From assembly GCA_022701365.1 (NCBI GenBank), contig JAKUHH010000250.1, positions 310,001 to 374,000 on the forward strand: 64,000 nt of DNA. The letters run 5' to 3'. Each line of letters starts with the position of its first letter. The stretch's first letter is position 1. Positions 46,765 to 59,172 of this stretch are shown here, piece after piece. This DNA is from Mycocentrospora acerina (taxonomy: Eukaryota > Ascomycota > Dothideomycetes > Pleosporales). The position numbers and the translations under genes were made by a program. The notes beneath the pieces were generated by a model, which was not told where the DNA came from, searched no databases, and saw nothing but the letters and a program-made list of their open reading frames with translations.

Positions 46765-47790
46765 TCAAGAAGCTGGGGCGCGTTGGGGGGCGGGCGGTCA
46801 GAGCGCGGGGCTCTGCGGTGGGCGTGGGTGGTGGTGAGCGGGCAGAGGCAGCAGGAGCAGAGCGGGCAGAGGCAGGAGTCGCAGCAGGAGTCGCGGCAGC
46901 AGCAGCAGTCGCGCCAGCGGTCAGTGCCGACGAGTGAGGGCAGCGGGCGAGCCGGGGCTTCAGGCGCTCAGACGGCGGGCGTTGCGTCATGTGCGGCGTG
47001 ACTGCAGCTCGTGGACAGCACCGGGCCTCTGCCAGAGACCAATCGACGCCGGCAGCGCTGCCGTGTGCCTTGTGCCTGGTTGGGCGCGTTATCTCTAGGC
47101 CAGGCGTGTGTTTACCAGCTGCGAACACGACTACGACTACGACTACGCGCTGCTGGGGATCGCCAATGTCGCCGTGTGCCGTGTCGCCGTGTCGAGAGTG
47201 CCTTCTTCAGCAGTCGGAGGGTGCGGACAAAATAGTGCAAGCAGGCACGCACGCACTCCCGGGCTCGCCCTCTGCTATCTATACCGCGCACCCAAAGTGT
47301 TGAGAGCTCGAGCTGCAGCTCTATCGTCAACACTCGAGCATCGAGGGTCCGGGTGAGGGGCAGTGCGGGAGGTGTATGCAGGTTGCCTCGCTCCCCGCCA
47401 ATCACACGCCTGCTAGCCGACCTCTGACCCGGCGTCACCCTTCTGCCGCGCCTGCCCCCACTGGTCGTATGGTTGCATGGTTGTACAGTCGTATACCTCT
47501 GCTGCTTGTCTATGCCTCTGCCGTCTGCCTCTGCCACCCGGCCATGGCCTTGCGCTGCCAGCAACAAAACGCCCAACAACGCCCTGTAGACCCTCTGGAA
47601 AGGCACAACAACTGGGCAAGTGGCATCAGGCAGCCAGCAGGCTGACTGTATCTCACACTCTTGTTGCCAGTATAGAATTCTCAACACGAGCATCATGTAT
47701 TTCCAAACATCGCGTCGTGTCTTGAATTTCCAGCGTCAAGCACCCTTCATTTGATGTCCTTTGTCCACTCAATCCTCCCACTCCGTCACC
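46765..47790. other. Intergenic, GC-rich, no supported gene
   Basis: The divergent promoter region of the BCAS3-like gene and the EthD gene. It holds short GCA/CAG-rich tracts (46840-46920) and 'cgactacgactacgact' near 47128. Open frames here are by-products of the GC-rich sequence. Confidence 0.45.
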
Positions 47791-48174
47791 ATGTACACAG
47801 TCTTCATGTTTGTCACCCGCAAGCCCGGCACCACTCTCGCCGCCTTCAAGCACCACTACGAAACCAAACACGTCCCCCTCATCCTCGAGGTTCTCGGTGA
47901 TGTCAAGCCTGTCCGCCACACGCGCTACTATCTTTCGCGAGCTGGAGACGCTGATGACGCTCCTGCCCTCGTCTTCTTTGGCAGTGCAGACAGTGTCGAC
48001 TACGACTGCATCACTACAGTCGAGTTGGAGGACGAGGCACACTTCCAACGCTTCAACGAGGCATTTTCCAACAGCCCCCGCCGCCAGGAAATCGAAGACG
48101 ATCAAAACGTATTTGCGGATGGGACCAAGTTTCGCGTCGTGGGGGTGGAGAGTCCCAGAGTTACGGCACGGTAG
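47791..48174 (+). CDS. EthD-domain protein (dimeric ferredoxin-like fold)
   Basis: One exon, 127 residues, starting in a good context (caccATG). The pattern is that of the EthD family: VFMFVTRKPGTTLAAFKHHYE with the conserved ...HYETKHVPLI, then TRYYL and a C-terminal F-x-D...FV-type segment (FSNSPRRQEIEDDQNVFAD). These small proteins form beta-alpha barrels and occur in degradation and polyketide pathways, but most have no known reaction. No pathway genes adjoin it, so no substrate is suggested. Confidence 0.85.
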   Translation: MYTVFMFVTRKPGTTLAAFKHHYETKHVPLILEVLGDVKPVRHTRYYLSRAGDADDAPALVFFGSADSVDYDCITTVELEDEAHFQRFNEAFSNSPRRQEIEDDQNVFADGTKFRVVGVESPRVTAR

Positions 48175-49463
48175 ATCAAGTCAACGATCAAAGAATGACG
48201 AAGAACACGGCCAACTACTGAACCATACTTTAAACACCGTGAAAGAAAACAAACATGTCAAATTCCACAACAGATCAAAACAAGCCTAACCCACACTAAT
48301 TGCGCATGTGCAATCAAGCCCGTTTGTTCGCCCATTTGTCTCCCCGAGCCCAGGAAAGAGCAAAGCCCACCCCATTCCTTTATCCCCATACTCATCTCAC
48401 CAACCCACCCCATCACTCTCCCTATCCATCCATCCATCCATCAACACACAATAACGAACCGCCCAACTCCAGCCAGCCAGCCACCCACCCACCCACCTAT
48501 TTGTCACCACACCGGAGAAACCCTCCAAAAAGCAACCTCCCCCTCCCTCCCTTACGCCCGGCAATCCCCGCACAAAACAAACAAACACACTAGCCACCAA
48601 AACAAACAAAGTTATATAAATAAATAAATAAAAAATACCCACCTACATACATACAATACACTCAAAGACGGATATCCGAAGCGGACTTCTCCGTCCCGTA
48701 CCCCGTGTTTCTGTGTGCGTGTGCGCCACTCCCGAACATGGTCAGTGTGCCTGTGTGTGTGTGATCCGAGTGTCTGTCACTTTCCAAGCCAACCTACTGC
48801 CAGTCAGGCCCGCTTTTTCTTCGCGAATCTGTAGTAGGTGGGGGGGGGGGTTTTTTTCCTGTGTAACATGCGTGTTGGGGGGTTTGTTTTTGTGGAGGAC
48901 GGCGCTTTTCCGGCATTTTTGTATGTATGTGTGTGTGTGTGTGAGAGAGAGAGAGAGGTGGCTGGGTGAGGTGAGGTGAAGTGAGGTGAGGTGAGGTGAA
49001 GTGAAGTGAAGTGAAGTGAAGTGAAGTGAAGTGAAGTGAAGTGAAGTGAAGTGAAGTGAAGTGAAGTGAAGTGAAGTGAAGTGAAGTGAAGTGAAGTGAA
49101 GTGAAGTGAAGTGAAGTGAAGTGAAGTGAAGTGAAGTGAAGTGAAGTGAAGTGAAGTGAAGTGAAGTGAAGTGAAGTGAAGTGAAGTGAAGTGAAGTGAA
49201 GTGAAGTGAAGTGAAGTGAAGTGAAGTGAAGTGAAGTGAAGTGAAGTGAAGTGAAGTGAAGTGAAGTGAAGTGAAGTGAAGTGAAGTGAAGTGAAGTGAA
49301 GTGAAGTGAAGTGAAGTGAAGTGAAGTGAAGTGAAGTGAAGTGAAGTGAAGTGAAGTGAGGGGGAAGGTGCTTCTGCTACCTATACCACCCACCATAGAG
49401 GCATATGGTGAAGAATCTGCTACTGCTGCTTGGTTTTCCACTATCAAATAAACATCACCCATC
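48175..49463. other. Convergent 3' region dominated by simple repeats
   Basis: It lies between the EthD gene and the SET gene (convergent). It includes CCAT, CCAC, TAAA, GT and GA runs and the 395-bp GTGAA array. No gene is seen; the long minus-strand open frame here is just the array read as a five-residue repeat. Confidence 0.6.
48966..49360. repeat. (GTGAA)79 pentanucleotide array
   Basis: Seventy-nine tandem 5-bp units. The first seven alternate GTGAG and GTGAA, the rest are perfect GTGAA, and the last is GTGAG. Because 5 is not a multiple of 3, no frame on the minus strand meets a stop and the array reads as repeated Thr-Ser-Leu-His-Phe. It begins 104 bp past the stop codon of the SET gene (minus direction), so it probably lies in or just beyond that gene's 3' UTR. 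Confidence 0.95.
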
Positions 49464-51408
49464 TCATTCTACACTTGATTGCGCCTCTTCCCATACACAT
49501 CTCTCACAAACACAGTCCCCTCCAAGTGCTCCCACAGCCCATTCCCTCCTTTCCTTAACCGGCAGCCTAACATCGCAATAATGACTAAACACTTCCTCTC
49601 CCTTCTTCAGCCCAGGCTTCTTCGCTGCATCCCTTCCCTCCCACTCCACCAGCTTCTCGCGCGCCCAAAACTTCATGCTCCCTTGCCACTCCCAGCTCAC
49701 GTTGGGATCGCAGCTGTGATTCGCAAGACACCACAATGGGTGTACTGCGCCGATTTCCGGCCGTCCATCCAGGCCTTGTCGCGCGGATGCTGTGCCGCGG
49801 AACTTTGCGTACAACGTGTTGAACACCCAGGTTGAGTACCGGTCGCTTTGGGTGAAGATGTTGACGTCCATCTTCTCCAGCATGTGGAGTGGAAGGAGGA
49901 CGTTGCTGTGGAAGGAAAACGAGAGGGTTTGGGGCACGGAGCAGAATGCATTGATGGGCTGACCGTGCGAGTCGACGTCCCATGTTGTGTCGAGATTCAG
50001 GCCGTGATAGTCGCCCCAGATGTAGCGTACTTCTTTGAGTTCGAGTGGATGGCAGTCTTGGGTTTCTGCTAGAGCTAGGGCACGTATGAGAAGGAGCGAG
50101 TAGAGGGAGTCGGCGGCTTCGCTGGCGGGGACCTTGTCTTGGTTGATGTCGACTCCGCAGAGGGAGGGATGGTAGCTATCTTGCGCTAGATCGTGGCAGT
50201 CGATGCTGCAGAAGAAGACCTCGTCACACTCTTCGCAGGAGATGATGGTGTCTTGTGAGCCTTCTGCCGAAGACACGTCTCGGGCACTAGGAAGCAGTGT
50301 ACTGCAGGCATCGCAGTATGTGTCGTGGAGTCTCGCGACGGCTGTCAAGAGAGACTTTTCATCGAGAATCTGCTCGCCTGGTGAAATGTCCTCCTTTGCA
50401 AACACGCCGAGTTGTTTCACCAATCGAACCTCTGAGCTAGACGTTTGGTCTGTCGAGCCCGTCGAAAGAAGTGGCAACTCAGCGACCTTGACTTCCAGTT
50501 TCGGCGCAACGCTCGCCATCTCATCATTGAGAAATTGCAGGCATTCGTCCGAGAAACGATCGGGTTCAAACTCGTTCCATGGGTATTGCTCGCGGCGGAC
50601 AGTGCCTTTGTCCGGGTACTCATCAACGTCCACATCATCAAGGACTTCGCCTTTGCCCTTGAAATGGGATCGGAGCTTTTCCGTCAAGTTGGTGCTGTGA
50701 GTTTTGAACACCAAGTCTTCGGAAAAGGCCTTTTGCGCGCGAGTGTTGTAATCAAAAGCGCTGCGGAGGCACCCGCAGGACAAAAGGCACCCGATCAGAA
50801 TGTCATATCTTGGATGATCAGCTGATCGTTCAAGAATGATATCAACCTATACTCTAGCTTACATACGCAGTTTTCAACCAGCTTGTCTTTGCCCAGGTCA
50901 CGACCTGATCTTCATCGCTTTCCCGCTCCACTTCGCCTGGATTCGTAGCTAGCTTGGCCATCTTTTCAGCCAGAAAATCGAGTGTCGCGGCTTCGAAAAC
51001 TTCATCGTGGTATTCTCCTTCCTCGGTAATCTCATCGACTAAAAGTAGCGCCTTGTAAGCCTCACCAGCGGCGAGATCTGGATATCCAAGAGATCTGTAG
51101 GTTTCTGCAAGTTTGACACGGTGTGTAATACTATATGGCTGGTCTGGCGTCTGCTCCTGCAATGCAATGAGCTTGCCAGTCAGCGAGTTGCGTAATACAA
51201 CGCTCTTATGGTCCTGATGACAGTCAGTCCGGCTTTTGAATCGCATAATCTGGTACCATGTACCTCCATTTGAACCGTCTGTGATGTAGCACAAGGGTCC
51301 TGATCAAGTATGATGATGGTCCGCGTTTGGGAATATTTTCTATAGCGTGCTACTCGCTTATCGTACGATAAGAACACGCAAGACAGGCTGACTTTCTCCA
51401 ACGTCCAT
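49464..51408 (-). CDS. SET-domain methyltransferase with TPR-like and MYND-like parts
   Basis: Exons 51408-51367, 51299-51264, 51213-50867 and 50760-49464 give 573 residues; all junctions keep frame. Residues about 14-75 include a TPR-like helix pair (THRVKLAETYRSLGYPDLAAGEAYKALLLVDE). The SET domain is split by a zinc-binding insert (YCDACSTLL; CEECDEVFFCSIDCHDLA). Downstream are the catalytic NHSCDPNVSWEW, SHYCDV and a post-SET CVCERC. The layout is that of SMYD/Set5-like lysine methyltransferases using S-adenosylmethionine. The substrate (histone or not) cannot be told. Two very small 5' exons (42 and 36 nt) are unusual. The start codon is 72 bp from that of the divergent LisH-WD40 gene. 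Confidence 0.86.
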
Positions 51409-51480
51409 CACTGCAACACTGATACTACTGTTTTTCATTACGAGTAGAGGATTTAATAGTCGAAGCATTCTCACGCCGTA
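51409..51480. promoter_or_regulatory. 72-bp bidirectional promoter / shared 5' leaders
   Basis: Only 72 bp separate the start codons of the SET gene (minus) and the LisH-WD40 gene (plus). Both 5' UTRs and core promoters must overlap each other or the coding regions. Confidence 0.6.
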
Positions 51481-52922
51481 ATGCTTCCGTCTGCAAACGA
51501 GCTGGTTGCACAGTTCTTAAGAAGTCATGGCTACAACGAGGTACTCATACGTCATCATGTTGTGGGGATACTTCAACTTACTTGTACTAGACATTGAAAA
51601 GCTTCATCAAAGAGGCTGACCTCCCCGTCGACATCGGCGCCGCTTCAAATGGATCAGTTACGATTGAGACTATTCTTCAGGAGAAGACAAAGTTTGATCT
51701 TAGCCTCAATTTTGAGAAACTTGGCATAGATGACAAAGATCGCCAATGGACTGTTCAAGCCCCCTCCAAGCCGACAGTGTTAGAATCTCTTCCAAGCCGT
51801 TCTAACATTCTCAGCATCACTGTCTTTGATCTAATATTATCTTCTGCGACTCACCCTCAGCAATACTTCGCTGTCACCACGGCTGATAGGCAACTGCATC
51901 TTATGGACCCTACTTCGTCTACTTTCGACTTAGTACACTCCTACACCTGTTTCCAAGACTCGCCTATCTTAGATGTCGTTGCTGTCGGATCGAACCATTT
52001 GCTTTTTGGTTCGATGTCCGGTAAGCTCCATTTACATGACGCTACAAACAACAAAACCCTGGACATAAGAAAAGATCATTCCAAATATCTTGTAAAGCTT
52101 GCAAGCTGGTGTAACGGTACCTCCACATTGATAGCCAGCGCAGCGTGGGACGCAAAAGTTTTACTCTATCAACTTGACGTCGATAAGGGCAAACTTGGGG
52201 AGCCTATCGCTTCATTGACACTCCCAAGTATCCCAGAAACGATCCTGTTCGTCAAATCGCCAGATAACGGGACACCTATCCTACTGCTGACTAGAAGAGA
52301 CTCCACTTTTATGTATTATTATGCAATTCCTAGCCCCGATTCACCAGCGTTTACTCTTCTCGGCAAACAAAATCTCGCCCCACACTCTAACGCTTGGATT
52401 GCATTTACACCATCCGACGTACAGATATGTCCCACGGACCCGTCTTTAGTAGCTGTTGCCACCTCGACAACACCGCACATGAAGTTACTTGTGGTAAAGC
52501 TCCTGCTCCCGCCCACTCAATCCCCAGCGATTACTACAGAGAATGTCCAAGACCCTGAAACAGTCACACAAGCCTCGCAGGCCCGCGCCGAGCTCTTGAT
52601 TCAGAACAGAGAGGAGGCAGCCATCCTGGTTAATGTTTCCACTCTTGCACCGCAAACTGCCTACTCTACTCCCAGAATTGTCTGGCGTCCTGACGGCTCT
52701 GGCGTATTCGTGAGCTCAGATGACGGAACGGTTCGCGGAATTGAAACAAGTAGTGGAAAGCTCATTTCAACATTATCAGCTCACGAGCCTGGTTCAAAAC
52801 TACGGTGCTTGTGGGCCGGCCGTTTAAATGCAGAGCAGAATACCAACTCAGATGGCAATTTTGGTAATGAGTTTCTTATCAGTGGTGGATTCGATCAGAG
52901 ACTCATTCTTTGGAATTCTTGA
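51481..52922 (+). CDS. LisH-WD40 repeat protein
   Basis: Exons 51481-51540 and 51591-52922 (50-nt intron) give 463 residues. Residues 5-32 form a LisH dimerisation motif (ELVAQFLRSHGYNETLKSFIKEA), which the intron splits after GYNE. The rest is a beta-propeller of divergent WD repeats (QYFAVTTADRQLHLMDP; NHLLFGSMSGKLHLHDA; LIASAAWDAKVLLYQL; PDGSGVFVSSDDGTVRGIE), closing with FLISGGFDQRLILWNS. LisH-propeller proteins act as scaffolds in ubiquitin-ligase, dynein and chromatin complexes. The specific complex here is not recognised. Confidence 0.86.
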
Positions 52923-54203
52923 ATAGCGTGGTCGCATGCTTTTACATTACTTCGTTCCATCAATATTCAACAAAACAGAAGCAATTTGGGTTTATTATTA
53001 TCTTTGAAAGTCTCGTGCGCTGTTGACTATTGAGGCGTGGGCAACATACCTTTCATGGATTCTGTTCAGCCAGCCTCATATCTGGCTGATGAGACAAAAG
53101 AGAATCAACCAATACGTTTAACTAAGCCCTCAACACGTGCTACACGAACTGTATGACATAGCTTGCCATGATTTGAATAGATCTGCACCTCGTGGTTTCT
53201 AGAAGACGAGGCTTAAAAATCAGCAAATCGTCCTGCCTGTTCTTGAGACGAATTTTTGGTACCAAGATGCCCCCCAAAATGGCACCCAGACTTTCCAAAT
53301 AGGGGAAATGGCAAAAAGTAAAAGGTTCTAGTCGTTAATGATCATTAATCACAGTCAGCCACATATTGAAGTCTCCACCGCAATAGGCAGATTTGGTAGT
53401 ATTTTCTTTTTCTGTAGGCTAAATCGACAAATATCCCGGAGCGAACCGAGCGAGCCACGAGATCGGCCACGCGATCTCCAGCATGGATCTTGTGCCGCAA
53501 CAACAACCAGCCAACCAACCAACCAACAATGACGCATGTCGCGGATATGCGTGTATGCGCGCATGCAAAGAAGCTCACTCAGGGGACCTGTTCATCGCTT
53601 CTTTTGTCTTGGCTGTCTCTTTGGTTGCCGATACCGAGAGTGGGGTTATTTTGTCGCGAGTGGATCCCATCGCAATGTAAACGTACGTCCATTGAGATCT
53701 CGAATTTCAGTTGCGAAGCATTGTCTTGAAAATATGTTTTGCAAGGATTCAGAGCTGTGTTGCAATCGGGGAAGTCGGACCAAAAGCCTCTGCGCCTACT
53801 CTTGTGAACGACTAGTGTTCTTGAAACGCTAGAATGCCAAATGGATACTTTTCCTGCTAGGTAACATGGATTCGTAAAAAAAGCTTTTACTCGTTCACCA
53901 GATGATCTCTTGGCTATCACTCCGTCCGGAACAAGCCCTTGCCGCATGATTTATGGCGGCAAGACTTGTGATGAAAGGAAGTATAAGTATAACTCAAATG
54001 ATGCCCAGAGGGAAGCCGAACAAATTAAACTCTTTAATTTTCCCAAGGTAAATGAAGAGTTCCTTCACAAAGCCTTCGCTTTAATCCATCTCTTCTAAAT
54101 AGTACTCTCAAGTAACTCTTACACATCAGGTCCACAGCTATTTTTTCCATCTCACACCAACTGATTCACAGGTTGAATCCTGGATCCAACTGTTTAAATC
54201 ACA
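52923..54203. other. Intergenic, no supported gene
   Basis: It contains the 3' flank of the LisH gene and the promoter of the RRM gene. A 16-bp near-palindrome 'gttaatgatcattaat' lies at 53334. Short frames near 53490-54100 have no family features. Confidence 0.4.
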
Positions 54204-55222
54204 ATGTCGTCTCCAGGCTCATGGAAAGAAGGGGATGGAGACTTTTTGCTTGTTGTGTCTGGACTGACACGGTACGCTCCCTACCTGGCCGGGTGGCAAG
54301 AGTTCAAGGATCACATTCGGAAAATAGTCAAAGAGCAACCTGGATGGGTAGATGTGTATGCAAGTCAAAGCCAGCGCAGAGGCGAAATGCAAGGCTGGTG
54401 CAGACTGAAAGATAGGGAAGACGCAGATGCAGCTTACAGTACGTAACAAGATAATCTTGAGGTTTGATTTGTAGTCATTGACTCTCTTCATTAGAGATAT
54501 ATTCCAGATCCAAAGGCATGCTAGCACATGTCTGGGAGACGTGCCGTAGCAACGAGGGATTTCGATTGCTGAAGTGCAATTGCTCTTCCCACTTCCTGGA
54601 ACTGTCTGAAGGCACTCACTCTGTAGGCCGATGTGGAATTGACATCGGAAGAGTTAGTCACTTGACTGGGGGCAGTAAAACTTATACGAACGTAGCCCCC
54701 CAATACATGGCAAATCCACCAATGTATGCCTATTCGGCTTACCAACCACACCAATCATACGCCATCCCATACATTTACCCGATGCAAACATTGCCAATAC
54801 AAATGGCCAGCATGCAGAAGCCAGTTTATTCGACAAGTACGAATGGACTTCCAGTCAACGTACAAGATGGAGCAATGTTGACTGAAGCTCGGGGTATCTT
54901 CATCTCTGGTCTAAATTACAAAACTTCTCCAGCAGATCTCATGGCACTTCTGCAAACTGTCGGACGACCCATCGAGACTCCCAAGATGCAACGAGACTCC
55001 ACTTCCGGTGCATTCAGGGGTGTGGCGACCGCTAGGTTTTCGTCCAAGGAAGAGGCACAGTTCGCTGCAACCAACCTAAACTGCCAGACGTACATGGAAA
55101 AGATGCTCAATGTCCGCATGGATGTGGACGCCACCATCGTTGGACAAGCCGAACCCCTGATCGCAGTTGGGTCTAACATCTACCGAGTAAGCCAAACTAC
55201 ATATTTACTTCTTCTAGCATAA
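54204..55222 (+). CDS. RNA-binding protein with two RRM-type domains
   Basis: Exons 54204-54438 and 54495 onward give about 310-321 residues. The N-terminal domain (DFLLVVSGLTRYAPYLAGWQEFKDHIRKIV; GWCRLKDREDADAAYKIYSRSKG) is a divergent RRM. A Tyr/Pro/Gln-rich linker (MYAYSAYQPHQSYAIPYIYP) leads to a clearer RRM: GIFISGLNYKTSPADLMALL (RNP2 position), then FRGVATARFSSKEEA (RNP1-like, aromatic residues partly replaced). The 3' end is uncertain. The frame stops at 55222, but GTAAGC at 55187 with an acceptor at 55238 would end the protein directly after NIYR, and a 31-nt intron to 55217 is also conceivable. Role: mRNA binding, no specific pathway inferred. Confidence 0.75.
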
Positions 55223-57572
55223 TGCTGACTGTGGGCAGTAGTGAAAACGTCGCCACTCTAATCTCGAAGCACATCTGAAACTCGAGGCAAAATGGTTCGA
55301 TTAAGAAGAAAGTGCTTAATACGCACACCAATATCTCAAAGCCGGACAGTCGGGATAGTACTAGCCATCTTTGTATGAGTACATGCAGCAGGCGGCTCAA
55401 GGAATTTTGATCTCGACGGAGCAATGGCCGTCTTGATGGAAAAGTGAAGCAACCTTTCCTTTTCAGTGATTTGTATTGTTCCATAGTCATATCAGCGTCG
55501 AAGGATGCAAGGCCGGTCGCTTATGCAGCAAGGATCAGTCATTGGATTATCGTTACTTTTTCCACCACATTCAACGCTGCTCGACGTGACACAATCGTGG
55601 AGATGACGCCCCGAGTGTTCCTCCCGACACTCCGCTTGCTCCCCATACGTCATGTTTCACCGCTTCCCGTCCGCTTTTACTGCCGACACTGCAAAACCGG
55701 TCTATAGATCGTACTTCACCCATGAACCAGTCGGATGGGCTTGACTTAAAATTAGACGTTCAGGCGAACTGCCGGCAAAGTGGGTCTTGGCGCTGTCGTA
55801 CAAACACGCAGTATCAAGGCGTTTGACGTGTATACACGCCTTCATCCGCGCAGGTTCCCTTTTGGCCCGCATTTTCGGGTCATCTAGCTTGTTCTGCCAA
55901 CGACAGGCTTGCCACTAGGAGATCCGCAGATGCACGTTGAGGTACAAAAGCTCGGCCTCGTGCGGATTTCTTCGGGGGGGCCGCAGCACCACAACCACGC
56001 CCCTTCCTGGATGTGCGACGCGAGGCCGAGACTGCAGGACTGACGGCGCGGTAACATGTGAAACTTGCTTGCACGAGACGTGCGTCAGGCTGGGAATGGG
56101 CGCCGTGTCGGTTGGTAAACGTGAGCATATGTGTTGAGGACGGCGATTGGCCGTATAATTCATGCAAGTGACGTGTGAGCAGTCAGTGTTCAGGGTAGGG
56201 AGATGCTTCTTTGACAGATACTGCAAAGTGTATCTTTTTTTTAACCTGCTGTATGGGAACATGGAAAAGGTATTCCACTGTGGGCTCACTGCCAATAGGT
56301 GCGTAGGTGTAGCTCTCCAAGCCTCCTCATTCGGCGACATGGTCCATGGTACTGGTTAAATCAATATACACAGATAATTTACATTATTCCAGATCGTCTA
56401 TTACCTGGGAACATCGTACGTCTTTTACTGTATACCTAGCCGAAATGCTATCGATGATCTAGCGACGACAAATTCAACACACAACGTAAAAGGACAAAAA
56501 GACCCATAATTACATCTTTACCAAGAGAAACTAAACTATCAGGGAAGTCGTGTCAAAACACATGTCACACGACCGTAAGGCTGATCTCTAACGTGCAGCA
56601 CTCGGCAATCGTCCTCCATCACGCCACTTTCCAATCAATACGGAGAAGTGAGATTGTGAAGGATCATCATCCCTGTTTTGCTCGAAACTATTGGTAGTGA
56701 CAAGTATTTTTAAAGTGTCACAAACTTTAATGATGCATTGGATGCAGCGGCAATCGATGAGTCAGTGCAATCTACATACAATTTTGGACCTGGAGACTCG
56801 GACATGAAAGGACGTTCCTTTGAAGTGGCTGAACTTCCAGAAAGAAGCACAAGCCGTAGGCTTCGATCCCCGCATCTAGCCCTTCTGTAGGTGGGAAGAA
56901 AGAAGCATACCCAAGCATTTCACGAAGTATTTGGGACATTATCAGGATGAAAGTAGAGGGTAAAATGTAGCGAAATTAATGTATGCTCAAAATTGTTCGA
57001 TCGTTATCTCAAGGGCACTCGGCAATGCTGGAGTCTGGTAAGAGATAGGAAAATAAGATGGCCGATTTAGTAAACGCCGTGATGTCAGCTTCGGTGAGTT
57101 ATACGTTCTGTGTCGTAATATTCTGCAATTTTAAAATCATATGGTATCTCCACACAAGAAGCTAAACATTGGTGCTTTAACAAAGAGACAAAGCAGCATC
57201 GATAATATCTAAAGTCTCAAGGATGTAAATACTGAGAAGCTCTGATCTAAACTATAAATTGTTCTCATTCCTCAAGCGATATTATACAGCTATATCGAGA
57301 TAATTATTGTAACAAGATACGTATTTGAATTTGTGTTCAACATTCTATACACACCTCTTTGGAAACAAATAATTTTCTAGACACATTAACCCAAATGGCT
57401 CTACAGAAAAGCGAATTTGAACAACCAGGTGAGGAGGACGCATTGGCACCCAGAGTCTTCGCCGGTGATATTGGGGTTAAAGCTCACCAAAGACAATTAA
57501 TTTTTTCTCAAGATATCACTTCACCACATATCAATGGTTGATTATTATTACTATTCTCATTTGTAACTTATT
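55223..57572. other. Long intergenic stretch, AT-richer to the right, no supported gene
   Basis: About 2.3 kb. Short open frames at 55444-55707 and 57359-57541 have no family features. Between about 56350 and 57540 the sequence becomes AT-rich with no coding bias. Confidence 0.4.
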
Positions 57573-59172
57573 TCACACCCTCCAACCCTTCTTCTGCTTC
57601 TTCACTGTCAAGTACCATAGTAAACTCAACCACACCGTACTCCATAGCAGGAAAGTCCCGGACCAAGCCTGCACTCCAAGGAAGTTGGTCCGCCCATCTG
57701 CATTCTTCTTCAACAATGCGCCTGCAATAGGCGCTCCGATGAGTGTCGCGATACTCGATACGCTCCAAGACATTCCTAGCCGAGTGCCCAGACGTGAAAG
57801 ATCAGGCGTGATACTTGCGAATGCTGCGGAAGGAACGGTAACGAGGGCAGCAGACCAAAAGCCTGGTTATTGTTAGCTCAGTCCAAGGGAAATTGCGGGT
57901 AGCAGGGAGCTAAACAGAATAACTCACCCCACAGAATGCTGAAAGCGATAAAGGTGCTTTCTGTCTCAATGCTAATCCAACTCAACGCCATGATTCCACT
58001 TGCAAATGAACACAGCGCCCAAGTAGCAATTGGTCCGATGTACTGCGCCAGCAATCCGCTTGCCAGTCGGCCAAAGAAACTCGCCGCCACGCTCATCACC
58101 AACATGTACAATGCCATACTATCGGATGTGCCCAACCTGTCTCTCGCATAGGTTGGGATGTAAAAATAGGGGACGATGTAGCCGAGGAATGTGAAAAATG
58201 AACAGCAGGTAAACACGATAAAGAGCCGATCTTTCAACGCGGTGACATCGAAGAGAGCGCGGGCTTTACGAGGAGTAGCAAGAACCTTTGAGCCGCTAAG
58301 CAGCGCGGGGATGGAGAGAAGTGCTGCAGCCAAAGCAACGAAACCGATGGATCGAATAGCCCAAGGGAAGCCAGCAGATTTGGTAAGACGGTCAAACATG
58401 TTAATATAGACAACGCCTCCTGCTTGGAGTCAGCGGAAATGCTCCACTTGGCATGATGCTCTTCCCAGAATAACGTACCCACTGCGATTCCACTCATCAC
58501 AATTCCCAGTGCGAGCGGCCTCTTCTTGTCAAACCAGATCCCCACCATTGCCAAGCTGGGGATGTACAACAACCCGGCTCCAAGTCCCATGCACACGCCC
58601 TGAGCGAGAAAAACCTGCCAGTAAGTATTGCAAAGACTCAGCATCATGATGCCAAAAACGACCAAGAAATTGCCGGCAAAGAGCATCGAGCGGAAATATC
58701 CCTTGTCAAACAACGGGCCCGAGAGAACACCAATGACGATCAAAAGCCAGCCTTGCACTGTGCCGATCCAGGATATGGCGGACGGTGAGGAGGATGAGAG
58801 GAAGGATGTTTTGTAGTAGGCTTGGAAAGCACCGAAGCTTAGTGTGAAACCCCTGCATCATGTGTTAGTACATGGAGTGGTGTGGTTTGGAAGAAACGGA
58901 GTCCCGAACCAAATGTTGATGTATATCATGAATCCGCCAAAGACTTTCAACCAAGCGTGTAGACCTCCATCTGGGGGTGGTGGAATGTGAGAACCCGCTG
59001 TGACGATTGACAGTGCATCTGTTTGTGCTTCCACATGATCGGCTTGAGGTTCGTGTTTATCTTGCAGATCTCCTTGCGTGTGTCTGTTTGAAGAGGGACT
59101 GCTGTCATCCTGGGCATCGATGAGGTGCTTTTCGATAGGTTGCTTCCCATCAAAGTCTAGTGGCGATGGCAT
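57573..59172 (-). CDS. MFS transporter, monocarboxylate (MCT/MCH) type
   Basis: Exons 59172-58910, 58852-58479, 58419-57928 and 57862-57573 give 472 residues. The first donor is the non-ideal GTTCGG, but it restores the expected W-GFTLSFG junction. A polar N-terminal tail of about 70 residues precedes the MCT signature (PPPPDGGLHAWLKVFGGFMI). About twelve membrane helices follow, for example GWLLIVIGVLSGPLFDKGYF, VFLAQGVCMGLGAGLLYIPSL and GIVMSGIAVGGVVY, with a charged central loop (KVLATPRKARALFD). Such plasma-membrane carriers move monocarboxylates, riboflavin or secondary metabolites. No biosynthetic genes adjoin it, so the substrate stays open. Confidence 0.88.

Noticed and set aside
46528..47001. 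Plus-strand GC-rich open frames around the BCAS3-like gene start
   Set aside because: They are antisense shadows of the GC-rich coding and repeat sequence, with no recognisable protein features.
48794..49462. Long minus-strand frame with repeated Thr-Ser-Leu-His-Phe
   Set aside because: It is only the GTGAA pentanucleotide array read through. All minus-strand frames stay open because the unit length is not a multiple of three, and no domain or conserved flank exists.
56855..56890. Possible tRNA B-box ('ggcttcgatccccgc')
   Set aside because: No A-box at the right distance and no cloverleaf stems could be drawn.
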